NCBI RefSeq assembly: GCF_029227915.1
Contig: NC_079880.1
Span: 3,784,001 to 3,848,000 of the forward strand
Length of the DNA stretch: 64,000 bases
Source: Hydractinia symbiolongicarpus
Lineage: Eukaryota > Cnidaria > Hydrozoa > Anthoathecata > Hydractiniidae
Direction: 5' to 3'
The translations under genes and the position numbers were made by a program. This document shows, one piece after another, positions 50,001 to 63,240 of this stretch (positions within the stretch are counted from its first letter, which is position 1; every line of letters starts with the position of its first letter). The notes beneath the pieces are model-generated. The model had not been told where the DNA came from. It ran no database searches and saw nothing but the letters and a program-made list of their open reading frames with translations.

Positions 50001-50339
50001 AATCCCGGACTCGGTCCGTATAGTCAAAAGTATACAAAGAAAGTACCCAGGGAGTAAACTCATTTCCAGAACGATTTTTTAAATTATGTTTTCACCACTA
50101 AAACGCATAAGACTTGTAGTTTTTAAAAATGTTTTCATTTTTGATGAGACGCTGAATAAAAGAAGTTTAATCGCCGGCAAAGGAAAACCCGCGATTTCCC
50201 GTAAATCCCGGGCTTGGCCCGTATAGTCAAAAGTATACAAAGAAAGTACCCAGGGAGTAAACTCATTTCCCGAACGATTTTTTAAATTACTTTTTCACCA
50301 CTAAAACGCATGAGACTTGTAGTTTTCAAAAATGTTTTT
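43956..50339 (+). repeat. 6,384-bp tandem segmental duplication, copy 1
   Basis: About 31 monomers, mostly type 2 (F2, G2, H2, I2), with a D at 44942. Private marks shared with copy 2 at a constant offset of 6,384 bp include CATTTAGGATGAG (44312), AAGTATGCAAAG (44610), AAACTCATGAG (45244), GATTTGCTG (47764), AAAGCACCC (48625) and GACTAGGCCC (49805). Left limit: C at 43955 against T at 50339. Confidence 0.93.
44814..44968 (+). repeat. Short monomer D, copy 16
   Basis: AAAGGAACTTT at 44942, 965 bp (five monomers) after copy 15. Confidence 0.93.
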
Positions 50340-50387
50340 ATTTTTGATGAGACGCTGAATAAAGGAACTTTAATCGTATAGTGAAAA
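50233..50387 (+). repeat. Chimeric short monomer D, copy 17, crossover joint
   Basis: The left part (GGGAGTAAAC, AAATTACTTTTTC, TGTTTTTATTTTTG) is a common-form monomer identical to the one at 56617 onward. The right part, from AAAGGAACTTT at 50361, is D. No other D has this left half. It is the physical joint of the 6,384-bp duplication. Confidence 0.93.
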
Positions 50388-53300
50388 GTATACAAAGAAA
50401 GTACCCAGGGTGTAAACTCATTTCCCGAACGATTTTTTAAATTATTTTTTCACCACTAAAACGCATGAGACTTGTAGTTTTCAAAAATGTTTTCATTTTT
50501 GATGAGACGCTGAATAAAAGAAGTTTAATCGCCGGCAAACGAAAACCCGCGATATCCCGTAAATCCCGGCTTGGCCCGTATAGTCAAAAGTATACAAAGA
50601 AAGTACCCTGGGAGTAAACTCATTTCCCAAACGATTTTTTAAATTATTTTTTCACCACTAAAACGCATGAGACTTGTAGTTTTCAACAATGTTTTCATTT
50701 AGGATGAGACGCTGAATAAATGTAGTTTAATCGCCGGCAAACGAAAACCCGCGATTTCCCATAAATCCCGGGCTTGGCCCGTATAGTCAAAAGTATACAA
50801 AGAAAGTACCCAGGGAGTAAACTCATTTCCCGAACGATTTTTTAAATCACTTTTTCACCACTAAAACGCATGAGACCTGTAGTTTTTAAAAATGTTTTCA
50901 TTTTTGATGAGACGCTGAATAAAAGAAGTTTAATCGCCGCCAAACTAAAACCCGCGATTTCCCGTAAATCCCGGCTTGACCCGTATAGTCAAAAGTATGC
51001 AAAGAAAGTACCCAGGAAGTAAACTCATTTCCCGAACGATTTTTTAAATTATTTTTTCACCACTAAAACGCATGAGAATTGTAGTTTTTAAAAATGTTTT
51101 CATTTTTGATGAGACGCTGAATAAAAGCAGTTTAATCGCCGGCAAACGAAATCCCGCGTTTTCCCGTAAATCCGGGGCTTGGCCCGTATAGTCGAATATA
51201 TACAAAGAAAGTACCCAGGGTGTAAACTCATTTCCCGAACGATTTTTTAAATTTTTTTTTCACCACTAAAACGCATGAGACTTGTAGTTTTCAAAAATGT
51301 TTTCATTTTTGATGAGACGCTGAATAAAGGAACTTTAATCGTATAGTGAAAAGTATACAAAGAAAGTACCCAGGGTGTAAACTCATTTCCCGAACGATTT
51401 TTTAAATTATTTTTTCACCACTAAAACGCATGAGACTTGTAGTTTTCAACAATGTTTTCATTTATGATGAGACGCTGAATAAATGTAGTTTAATCGCCGG
51501 CAAACGAAAACCCGCGATTTCCCATAAATCCCGGGCTTGGCCCGTATAGTCAAAAGTATACAAAGAAAGTACCCAGGGAGTAAACTCATTTCCCGAACGA
51601 TTTTTTAAATCACTTTTTCACCACTAAAACTCATGAGACCTGTAGTTTTTAAAAATGTTTTCATTTTTGATGAGACGCTGAATAAAAGAAGTTTAATCGC
51701 CGCCAAACTAAAACCCGCGATTTCCCGTAAATCCCGGCTTGACCCGTATAGTCAAAAGTATACAAAGAAAGTACCCAGGAAGTAAACTCATTTCCCGAAC
51801 GATTTTTTAAATTATTTTTTCACCACTAAAACGCATGAGAATTGTAGTTTTCAAAAATGTTTTCATTTTTGATGAGACGCTGATAAAAAGCAGTTTAATC
51901 GCCGGCAAACGAAAACCTGCGATTTCCCTAAATCCCGGACTTGGCCCGTATAGTCAAAAGTATACAAAGAAAGTACCCAGGGAGTAAACTCATTTCCAGA
52001 ACGATTTTTTAAATTATTTTTTCACCACTAAAACGCATAAGACTTGTAGTTTTTAAAAATGTTTTCATTTTTGATGAGACGCTGAATAAAAGCAGTTTAA
52101 TCGCCGGCAAACGAAAACCTGCGATTTCCCGTAAATCCCGGACTCGGCCCGTATAGTCAAAAGTATACAAAGAAAGTACCCAGGGAGTAAACTCATTTCC
52201 AGAACGATTTTTTAAATTATTTTTTCACCACTAAAACGCATGAGACTTGTAGTTTTCAAAAATGTTTTCATTTATGATGAGACGCTGAATAAATGTAGTT
52301 TAATCGCCGGCAAACGAAAACCCGCGATTTCCCATAAATCCCGGGCTTGGCCCGTATAGTCAAAAGTATACAAAGAAAGTACCCAGGGAGTAAACTCATT
52401 TCCCGAACGATTTTTTAAATCACTTTTTCACCACTAAAACGCATGAGACCTGTAGTTTTTAAAAATGTTTTCATTTTTGATGAGACGCTGAATAAAAGAA
52501 GTTTAATCGCCGGCAAACGAAAACCTGCGATTTCCTGTAAATCCTGGACTCGGCCCGTATAGTCAAAAGTATACAAAGAAAGTACCCAGGGAGTAAACTC
52601 ATTTCCCAAACGATTTTTTAAATTATTATTTCACCACTAAAACGCATGAGGCTTGTAGTTTTCAAGAATGTTTTCATTTTTGATGAGACGCTGAATAAAA
52701 GAAGTTTAATCGCCGCCAAACGAAAACCCGCGATTTCGCGTAAATCCCGGCTTGGCCCGTATAGTCGAAAGTATACAAAGAAAGTACCCAGGAAGTAAAC
52801 TCATTTCCCGAACGATTTTTTAAATTATTTTTTCACCACTAAAACGCATGAGAATTGTAGTTTTCAAAAATGTTTTCATTTTTGATGAGACGCTGATAAA
52901 AAGCAGTTTAATCGCCGGCAAACGAAAACCTGCGATTTCCCTAAATCCCGGACTCGGCCCTTATAGTCAAAAGTATACAAAGAAAGTACCCAGGGAGTAC
53001 ACTCATTTCCAGAACGATTTTTTAAATTATTTTTTCACCACTAAAACGCATGAAGCTTGTAGTTTTCAAGAATGTTTTCATTTTTGATGAGACGCTGAAT
53101 AAAAGAAGTTTAATCGCCGCCAAACTAAAACCCGCGATTTCCCGTAAATCCCGGCTTGGCCCGTATAGTCAAAAGTATACAAAGAAAGTACCCAGGAAGT
53201 AAACTCATTTCCCGAACGATTTTTTAAATTATTTTTTCACCACTAAAACGCATGAGAATTGTAGTTTTCAAAAATGTTTTCATTTTTGATGAGACGCTGA

Positions 53301-56300
53301 AAAAAAGCAGTTTAATCGCCGGCAAACGAAAACCTGCGATTTCTCTAAATCCCGGACTCGGCCCGTATAGTCAAAAGTATACAAAGAAAGTACCCAGGGA
53401 GTAAACTCATTTCCAGAACGATTTTTTAAATTATTTTTTCACCACTAAAACGCATAAGATTTGTAGTTTTTAAAAATGTTTTCATTTTTGATGAGACGCT
53501 GAATAAAAGCAGTTTAATCGCCGGCAAACGAAAACCTGCGATTTCCCGTAAATCCCGGACTCGGCCCGTATAGTCAAAAGTATACAAAGAAAGTACCCAG
53601 GGAGTAAACTCATTTCCAGAACGATTTTTTAAATTATTTTTTCACCACTAAAACGCATGAGACTTGTAGTTTTCAAAAATGTTTTCATTTTTGATGAGAC
53701 GCTGAATAAAAGAAGTTTAATCGCCAGCAAACGAAAACCCGCGATTTCCCGTAAATCCCGGCTTGGCCCGTATAGTCAAAAGTATACAAAGAAAGTACCC
53801 TGGGAGTAAACTCATTTCCCAAACGATTTTTTAAATTATTTTTTCACCACTAAAACGCATGAGACTTGTAGTTTTGAACAATGTTTTCATTTATGATGAG
53901 ACGCTGAATAAATGTAGTTTAATCGCCGGCAAACGAAAACCCGCGATTTCCCATAAATCCCGGGCTTGGCCCGTATAGTCAAAAGTATACAAAGAAAGTA
54001 CCCAGGGAGTAAACTCATTTCCCGAACGATTTTTTAAATCACTTTTTCACCACTAAAACGCATGAAACCTGTAGTTTTTAAAAATGTTTTCATTTTTGAT
54101 GAGACGCTGAATAAAAGAAGTTTAATCGCCGGCAAACGAAAACCTGCGATTTGCTGTAAATCCTGGACTCGGCCCGTATAGTCAAAAGTATACAAAGAAA
54201 GTACCCAGGGAGTAAACTCATTTCCCAAACGATTTTTTAAATTATTATTTCACCACTAAAACGCATGAGGCTTGTAGTTTTCAAGAATGTTTTCATTTTT
54301 GATGAGACGCTGAATAAAAGAAGTTTAATCGCCGCCAAACTAAAACCCGCGATTTCCCGTAAATCCCGGCTTGGCCCGTATAGTCAAAAGTATACAAAGA
54401 AAGTACCCAGGAAGTAAACTCATTTCCCGAACGATTTTTTAAATTATTTTTTCACCACTAAAACGCATGAGAATTGTAGTTTTCAAAAATGTTTTCATTT
54501 TTGATGAGACGCTGAATAAAAGCAGTTTAATCGCCGGCAAACGAAAACCTGCGATTTCCCGTAAATCCCGGACTCGGCCCGTATAGTCAAAAGTATACAA
54601 AGAAAGTACCCAGGGAGTAAACTCATTTCCAGAACGATTTTTTAAATTATTTTTTCACCACTAAAACGCATGAGACTTGTAGTTTTCAAAAATGTTTTCA
54701 TTTTTGATGAGACGCTGAATAAAAGAAGTTTAATCGCCAGCAAACGAAAACCCGCGATTTCCCGTAAATCCCGGCTTGGCCCGTATAGTCAAAAGTATAC
54801 AAAGAAAGTACCCTGGGAGTAAACTCATTTCCCAAACGATTTTTTAAATTATTTTTTCACCACTAAAACGCATGAGACTTGTAGTTTTGAACAATGTTTT
54901 CATTTATGATGAGACGCTGAATAAATGTAGTTTAATCGCCGGCAAACGAAAACCCGCGATTTCCCATAAATCCCGGGCTTGGCCCGTATAGTCAAAAGTA
55001 TACAAAGAAAGCACCCAGGGAGTAAACTCATTTCCCGAACGATTTTTTAAATCACTTTTTCACCACTAAAACGCATGAAACCTGTAGTTTTTAAAAATGT
55101 TTTCATTTTTGATGAGACGCTGAATAAAAGAAGTTTAATCGCCGGCAAACGAAAACCTGCGATTTCCTGTAAATCCTGGACTCGGCCCGTATAGTCAAAA
55201 GTATACAAAGAAAGTACCCAGGGAGTAAACTCATTTCCCAAACGATTTTTTAAATTATTATTTCACCACTAAAACGCATGAGGCTTGTAGTTTTCAAGAA
55301 TGTTTTCATTTTTGATGAGACGCTGAATAAAAGAAGTTTAATCGCCGCCAAACTAAAACCCGCGATTTCCCGTAAATCCCGGCTTGGCCCGTATAGTCAA
55401 AAGTATACAAAGAAAGTACCCAGGAAGTAAACTCATTTCCCGAACGATTTTTTAAATTATTTTTTCACCACTAAAACGCATGAGAATTGTAGTTTTCAAA
55501 AATGTTTTCATTTTTGATGAGACGCTGATAAAAAGCAGTTTAATCGCCGGCAAACGAAACCTGCGATTTCCCTAAATCCCGGACTCGGCCCTTATAGTCA
55601 AAAGTATACAAAGAAAGTACCCAGGGAGTAAACTCATTTCCAGAACGATTTTTTAAATTATTTTTTCACCACTAAAACGCATGAGGCTTGTAGTTTTCAA
55701 GAATGTTTTCATTTTTGATGAGACGCTGAATAAAAGAAGTTTAATCGCCGCCAAACTAAAACCCGCGATTTCCCGTAAATCCCGGCTTGGCCCGTATAGT
55801 CAAAAGTATACAAAGAAAGTACCCAGGAAGTAAACTCATTTCCCGAACGATTTTTTAAATTATTTTTTCACCACTAAAACGCATGAGAATTGTAGTTTTC
55901 AAAAATGTTTTCATTTTTGATGAGACGCTGATAAAAAGCAGTTTAATCGCCGGCAAACGAAAACCTGCGATTTCTCTAAATCCCGGACTCGGCCCGTATA
56001 GTCAAAAGTATACAAAGAAAGTACCCAGGGAGTAAACTCATTTCCCGAACGATTTTTTAAATTATTTTTTCACCACTAAAACGCATGAGACTTGTAGTTT
56101 TCAAAAATGTTTTCATTTTTGATGAGACGCTGAATAAAAGCAGTTTAATCGCCGGCAAACGAAAACCTGCGATTTCCCGTAAATCCCGGACTAGGCCCGT
56201 ATAGTCAAAAGTATACAAAGAAAGTACCCAGTAAGTAAACTCATTTCCAGAACGATTTTTTAAATTATGTTTTCACCACTAAAACGCATAAGACTTGTAG

Positions 56301-56723
56301 TTTTTAAAAATGTTTTCATTTTTGATGAGACGCTGAATAAAAGAAGTTTAATCGCTGGCAAAGGAAAACCCGCGATTTCCCGTAAATCCCGGACTCGGTC
56401 CGTATAGTCAAAAGTATACAAAGAAAGTACCCAGGGAGTAAACTCATTTCCAGAACGATTTTTTAAATTATGTTTTCACCACTAAAACGCATAAGACTTG
56501 TAGTTTTTAAAAATGTTTTCATTTTTGATGAGACGCTGAATAAAAGAAGTTTAATCGCCGGCAAAGGAAAACCCGCGATTTCCCGTAAATCCCGGGCTTG
56601 GCCCGTATAGTCAAAAGTATACAAAGAAAGTACCCAGGGAGTAAACTCATTTCCCGAACGATTTTTTAAATTACTTTTTCACCACTAAAACGCATGAGAC
56701 TTGTAGTTTTCAAAAATGTTTTT
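50340..56723 (+). repeat. 6,384-bp tandem segmental duplication, copy 2
   Basis: Almost identical to copy 1. I noticed only two substitutions: C44705 against T51089, and C46354 against G52738. The match runs on to 56747, where copy 2 reads AATAAAAG and the start of copy 2 reads AATAAAGG. The crossover joint therefore lies within 50340-50363. Confidence 0.93.
51198..51352 (+). repeat. Short monomer D, copy 18
   Basis: AAAGGAACTTT at 51326, the duplicate of copy 16. No D monomer occurs between here and the end of the window. Confidence 0.93.
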
Positions 56724-58660
56724 ATTTTTGATGAGACGCTGAATAAAAGAAGTTTAATCGCAGGCAAACGAAAACCCGAGATTTCTTGTAAATCCCGGCT
56801 TGGCCCGTATAGTCAAAAGTATACAAAGAAAGTACCCAGGGAGTAAACTCATTTCCCGAACGATTTTTTAAATTATTTTTTCACCACTAAAACGCATGAG
56901 ACTTGTAGTTTTCAAAAATGTTTTCATTTTTGATGAGACGCTGAATAAAAGAAGTTTAATCGCCGGCAAACGAAAACCCGCGATTTCCCGTAAATCCCGG
57001 GCTTGGCCCGTATAGTCAAAAGTATACAAAAATAGTACCCAGGGAGTAAACTCAATTCCCGAACGATTTTTTAAATCACTTTTTCACCACTAAAACGCAT
57101 GAGACTTGTAGTTTTTAAAAATGTTTTCATTTTTGATGAGACGCTGAATAAAAGAAGTTTAATCGCCGGCAAACGAAAACCTACGATTTCCCGTTAATCT
57201 TGGACACGGCCCGTATAGTCAAAAGTATACAAAGAAAGTACCCAGGGAGTAAACGCATTTCCCGAACGATTTTTTAAATTACTTTTTCACAACTAAAAGG
57301 CATGAGACTTGTAGTTTTCAAAAATGTTTTTATTTTTGATGAGACGCTGAATAAAAGAAGTTTAATCGCAGGCAAACGAAAACCCGAGATTTCTTGTAAA
57401 TCCCGGCTTGGCCCGTATAGTCAAAAGTATACAAAGAAAGTACCCAGGGAGTAAACTCATTTCCCGAACGATTTTTTAAATTATTTTTTCACCACTAAAA
57501 CGCATGAGACTTGTAGTTTTCACAAATGTTTTCATTTTTGATGAGACGCTGAATAAAAGAAGTTTAATCGCCGGCAAACGAAAACCCGCGATTTCCCGTA
57601 AATCCCGGGCTTGGCCCGTATAGTCAAAAGTATACAAAAATAGTACCCAGGGAGTAAACGCATTTCCCGAACGATTTTTTAAATTACTTTTTCACCACTA
57701 AAAGGCATGAGACTTGTAGTTTTCAAAAATGTTTTTATTTTTGATGAGACGCTGAATAAAAGAAGTTTAATCGCCGGCAAACGAAAACCTACGATTTCCC
57801 GTTAATCTTGGACACGGCCCGTATAGTCAAAAGTATACAAAGAAAGTACCCAGGGAGTAAACGCATTTCCCGAACGATTTTTTAAATTACTTTTTCACAA
57901 CTAAAAGGCATGAGACTTGTAGTTTTCAAAAATGTTTTTATTTTTGATGAGACGCTGAATAAAAGAAGTTTAATCGCAGGCAAACGAAAACCCGAGATTT
58001 CTTGTAAATCCCGGCTTGGCCCGTATAGTCAAAAGTATACAAAGAAAGTACCCAGGGAGTAAACTCATTTCCCGAACGATTTTTTAAATTATTTTTTCAC
58101 CACTAAAACGCATGAGACTTGTAGTTTTCAAAAATGTTTTCATTTTTGATGAGACGCTGAATAAAAGAAGTTTAATCGCCGGCAAACGAAAACCCGCGAT
58201 TTCCCGTAAATCCCGGGCTTGGCCCGTATAGTCAAAAGTATACAAAAATAGTACCCAGGGAGTAAACGCATTTCCCGAACGATTTTTTAAATTACTTTTT
58301 CACCACTAAAAGGCATGAGACTTGTAGTTTTCAAAAATGTTTTTATTTTTGATGAGACGCTGAATAAAAGAAGTTTAATCGCAGGCAAACGAAAACCCGA
58401 GATTTCTTGTAAATCCCGGCTTGGCCCGTATAGTCAAAAGTATACAAAGAAAGTACCCAGGGAGTAAACTCATTTCCCGAACGATTTTTTAAATTATTTT
58501 TTCACCACTAAAACGCATGAGACTTGTAGTTTTCAAAAATGTTTTCATTTTTGATGAGACGCTGAATAAAAGAAGTTTAATCGCCGGCAAACGAAAACCC
58601 GCGATTTCCCGTAAATCCCGGGCTTGGCCCGTATAGTCAAAAGTATACAAAAATAGTACC
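56724..58660 (+). repeat. 608-bp trimer HOR, region VI
   Basis: The variant CCCGAGATTTCTTG occurs at 56775, 57383, 57991 and 58396: two 608-bp steps and one 405-bp step. Each trimer has one monomer with GTTTTTATTTTTG and GCAGGC, one plain monomer ending CCCGGGCTTGG, and one opening with CAAAAATAG. The 405-bp step has lost one monomer. Similar variants near 6.0-6.3 kb link this region to region I. Confidence 0.82.
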
Positions 58661-61600
58661 CAGGAAGTAAACTCATTTCCAGAACGATTTTTTAAATTAT
58701 GTTTTCACCACTAAAACGCATAAGACTTGTAGTTTTTAAAAATGTTTTCATTTTTGATGAGACGCTGAATAAAAGAAGTTTAATCGCCGGCAAAGGAAAA
58801 CCTGCGATTTCCTGTAAATCCTGGACTCGGCCCGTATAGTCAAAAGTATACAAAGAAAGTACCCAGGGAGTAAACTCATTTCCAGAACGATTTTTTAAAT
58901 TATTTTTTCACCACTAAAACGCATGAGGCTTGTAGTTTTCAAGAATGTTTTCATTTTTGATGAGACGCTGAATAAAAGAAGTTTAATCGCCGCCAAACTA
59001 AAAGCCGCGATTTCCCGTAAATCCCGGCTTGGCCCGTATAGTCAAAAGTATACAAAGAAAGTACCCAGGAAGTAAACTCATTTCCCGAACGATTTTTTAA
59101 ATTATTTTTTCACCACTAAAACGCATGAGAATTGTAGTTTTCAAAAATGTTTTCATTTTTGATGAGACGCTGATAAAAAGCAGTTTAATCGCCGGCAAAC
59201 GAAAACCTGCGATTTCTCTAAATCCCGGACTCGGCCCGTATAGTCAAAAGTATACAAAGAAAGTACCCAGGGAGTAAACTCATTTCCCGAACGATTTTTT
59301 AAATTATTTTTTCACCACTAAAACGCATGAGACTTGTAGTTTTCAAAAATGTTTTCATTTTTGATGAGACGCTGAATAAAAGCAGTTTAATCGCCGGCAA
59401 ACGAAAACCTGCGATTTCCCGTAAATCCCGGACTAGGCCCGTATAGTCAAAAGTATACAAAGAAAGTACCCAGGAAGTAAACTCATTTCCAGAACGATTT
59501 TTTAAATTATTTTTTCACCACTAAAACGCATGAGACTTGTAGTTTTCAAAAATGTTTTCATTTTTGATGAGACGCTGAATAAAAGAAGTTTAATCGCCGG
59601 CAAACGAAAACCCGCGATTTCCCGTAAATCCCGGGCTTGGCCCGTATAGTCAAAAGTATACAAAAATAGTACCCAGGGAGTAAACTCAATTCCCGAACGA
59701 TTTTTTAAATCACTTTTTCACCACTAAAACGCATGAGACTTGTAGTTTTTAAAAATGTTTTCATTTTTGATGAGACGCTGAATAAAAGAAGTTTAATCGC
59801 CGGCAAACGAAAACCTACGATTTCCCGTTAATCTTGGACACGGCCCGTATAGTCAAAAGTATACAAAGAAAGTACCCAGGGAGTAAACGCATTTCCCGAA
59901 CGATTTTTTAAATTACTTTTTCACCACTAAAAGGCATGAGACTTGTAGTTTTCAAAAATGTTTTTATTTTTGATGAGACGCTGAATAAAAGAAGTTTAAT
60001 CGCAGGCAAACGAAAACCCGAGATTTCTTGTAAATCCCGGCTTGGCCCGTATAGTCAAAAGTATACAAAGAAAGTACCCAGGGAGTAAACTCATTTCCCG
60101 AACGATTTTTTAAATTATTTTTTCACCACTAAAACGCATGAGACTTGTAGTTTTCAAAAATGTTTTCATTTTTGATGAGACGCTGAATAAAAGAAGTTTA
60201 ATCGCCGGCAAACGAAAACCCGCGATTTCCCGTAAATCCCGGGCTTGGCCCGTATAGTCAAAAGTATACAAAAATAGTACCCAGGAAGTAAACTCATTTC
60301 CAGAACGATTTTTTAAATTATGTTTTCACCACTAAAACGCATAAGACTTGTAGTTTTTAAAAATGTTTTCATTTTTGATGAGACGCTGAATAAAAGAAGT
60401 TTAATCGCCGGCAAAGGAAAACCTGCGATTTCCTGTAAATCCTGGACTCGGCCCGTATAGTCAAAAGTATACAAAGAAAGTACCCAGGGAGTAAACTCAT
60501 TTCCCAAACGATTTTTTAAATTATTATTTCACCACTAAAACGCATGAGGCTTGTAGTTTTCAAGAATGTTTTCATTTTTGATGAGACGCTGAATAAAAGA
60601 AGTTTAATCGCCGCCAAACTAAAACCCGCGATTTCCCGTAAATCCCGGCTTGGCCCGTATAGTCAAAAGTATACAAAGAAAGTACCCAGGAAGTAAACTC
60701 ATTTCCCGAACGATTTTTTAAATTATTTTTTCACCACTAAAACGCATGAGAATTGTAGTTTTCAAAAATGTTTTCATTTTTGATGAGACGCTGATAAAAA
60801 GCAATTTAATCGCCGGCAAACGAAACCTGCGATTTCCCTAAATCCCGGACTCGGCCCTTATAGTCAAAAGTATACAAAGAAAGTACCCAGGGAGTAAACT
60901 CATTTCCAGAACGATTTTTTAAATTATTTTTTCACCACTAAAACGCATGAGGCTTGTAGTTTTCAAGAATGTTTTCATTTTTGATGAGACGCTGAATAAA
61001 AGAAGTTTAATCGCCGCCAAACTAAAAGCCGCGATTTCCCGTAAATCCCGGCTTGGCCCGTATAGTCAAAAGTATACAAAGAAAGTACCCAGGAAGTAAA
61101 CTCATTTCCCGAACGATTTTTTAAATTATTTTTTCACCACTAAAACGCATGAGAATTGTAGTTTTCAAAAATGTTTTCATTTTTGATGAGACGCTGATAA
61201 AAAGCAGTTTAATCGCCGGCAAACGAAAACCTGCGATTTCTCTAAATCCCGGACTCGGCCCGTATAGTCAAAAGTATACAAAGAAAGTACCCAGGGAGTA
61301 AACTCATTTCCCGAACGATTTTTTAAATTATTTTTTCACCACTAAAACGCATGAGACTTGTAGTTTTCAAAAATGTTTTCATTTTTGATGAGACGCTGAA
61401 TAAAAGCAGTTTAATCGCCGGCAAACGAAAACCTGCGATTTCCCGTAAATCCCGGACTAGGCCCGTATAGTCAAAAGTATACAAAGAAAGTACCCAGGAA
61501 GTAAACTCATTTCCAGAACGATTTTTTAAATTATGTTTTCACCACTAAAACGCATAAGACTTGTAGTTTTTAAAAATGTTTTCATTTTTGATGAGACGCT

Positions 61601-63240
61601 GAATAAAAGAAGTTTATTCGCCGGCAAAGGAAAACCCGCGATTTCCCGTAAATCCCGGACTCGGTCCGTATAGTCAAAAGTATACAAAGAAAGTACCCAG
61701 GGAGTAAACTCATTTCCAGAACGATTTTTTAAATTATGTTTTCATCACTAAAACGCATAAGACTTGTAGTTTTTAAAAATGTTTTCATTTTTGATGAGAC
61801 GCTGAGTAAAAGAAGTTTAATCGCCGGCAAAGGAAAACCCGCGATTTCCCGTAAATCCCGGGCTTGGCCCGTATAGTCAAAAGTATACAAAGAAAGTACC
61901 CAGGGAGTAAACTCATTTCCCGAACGATTTTTTAAATTACTTTTTCACCACTAAAACGCATGAGACTTGTAGTTTTCAAAAATGTTTTTATTTTTGATGA
62001 GACGCTGAATTAAAGAAGTTTAATCGCAGGCAAACGAAAACCCGAGATTTCTTGTAAATCCCGGCTTGGCCCGTATAGTCAAAAGTATACAAAGAAAGTA
62101 CCCAGGGAGTAAACTCATTTCCCGAACGATTTTTTAAATTATTTTTTCACCACTAAAACGCATGAGACTTGTAGTTTTCAAAAATGTTTTCATTTTTGAT
62201 GAGACGCTGAATAAAAGAAGTTTAATCGCCGGCAAACGAAAACCCGCGATTTCCCGTAAATCCCGGGCTTGGCCCGTATAGTCAAAAGTATACAAAAATA
62301 GTACCCAGGGAGTAAACTCAATTCCCGAACGATTTTTTAAATCACTTTTTCACCACTAAAACGCATGAGACTTGTAGTTTTTAAAAATGTTTTCATTTTT
62401 GATGAGACGCTGAATAAAAGAAGTTTAATCGCCGGCAAACGAAAACCTACGATTTCCCGTTAATCTTGGACACGGCCCGTATAGTCAAAAGTATACAAAG
62501 AAAGTACCCAGGGAGTAAACGCATTTCCCGAACGATTTTTTAAATTACTTTTTCACCACTAAAACGCATGAGACTTGTAGTTTTCAAAAATGTTTTTATT
62601 TTTGATGAGACGCTGAATAAAAGAAGTTTAATCGCAGGCAAACGAAAACCCGAGATTTCTTGTAAATCCCGGCTTGGCCCGTATAGTCAAAAGTATACAA
62701 AGAAAGTACCCAGGGAGTAAACTCATTTCCCGAACGATTTTTTAAATTATTTTTTCACCACTAAAACGCATGAGACTTGTAGTTTTCAAAAATGTTTTCA
62801 TTTTTGATGAGACGCTGAATAAAAGAAGTTTAATCGCCGGCAAACGAAAACCCGCGATTTCCCGTAAATCCCGGGCTTGGCCCGTATAGTCAAAAGTATA
62901 CAAAAATAGTACCCAGGGAGTAAACTCAATTCCCGAACGATTTTTTAAATCACTTTTTCACCACTAAAACGCATGAGACTTGTAGTTTTTAAAAATGTTT
63001 TCATTTTTGATGAGACGCTGAATAAAAGAAGTTTAATCGCCGGCAAACGAAAACCTACGATTTCCCGTAAATCTTGGACACGGCCCGTATAGTCAAAAGT
63101 ATACAAAGAAAGTACCCAGGGAGTAAACGCATTTCCCAAACGATTTTTTAAATTATTATTTCACCACTAAAACGCATGAGACTTGTAGTTTTCAAGAATG
63201 TTTTCATTTTTGATGAGACGCTGAATAAAAGCAGTTTAAT
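58661..63240 (+). repeat. Mosaic of type 2, trimer and TATGTTTTC monomers with long repeats
   Basis: H2/I2 monomers (GCCGCCAAACTAAA, GCTGATAAAAAG) alternate with GAGATTTCTTG trimers. Overlapping repeats are visible at 1,621 bp (GCAAAGGAAAACCTGCG at 58790 and 60411), 2,024 bp (CTAAAAGCCGCG near 58999 and 61023) and 2,632 bp (GTTAATCTTGG near 59827 and 62459). Several different exchanges are superimposed. No gene or unique DNA. Confidence 0.75.
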
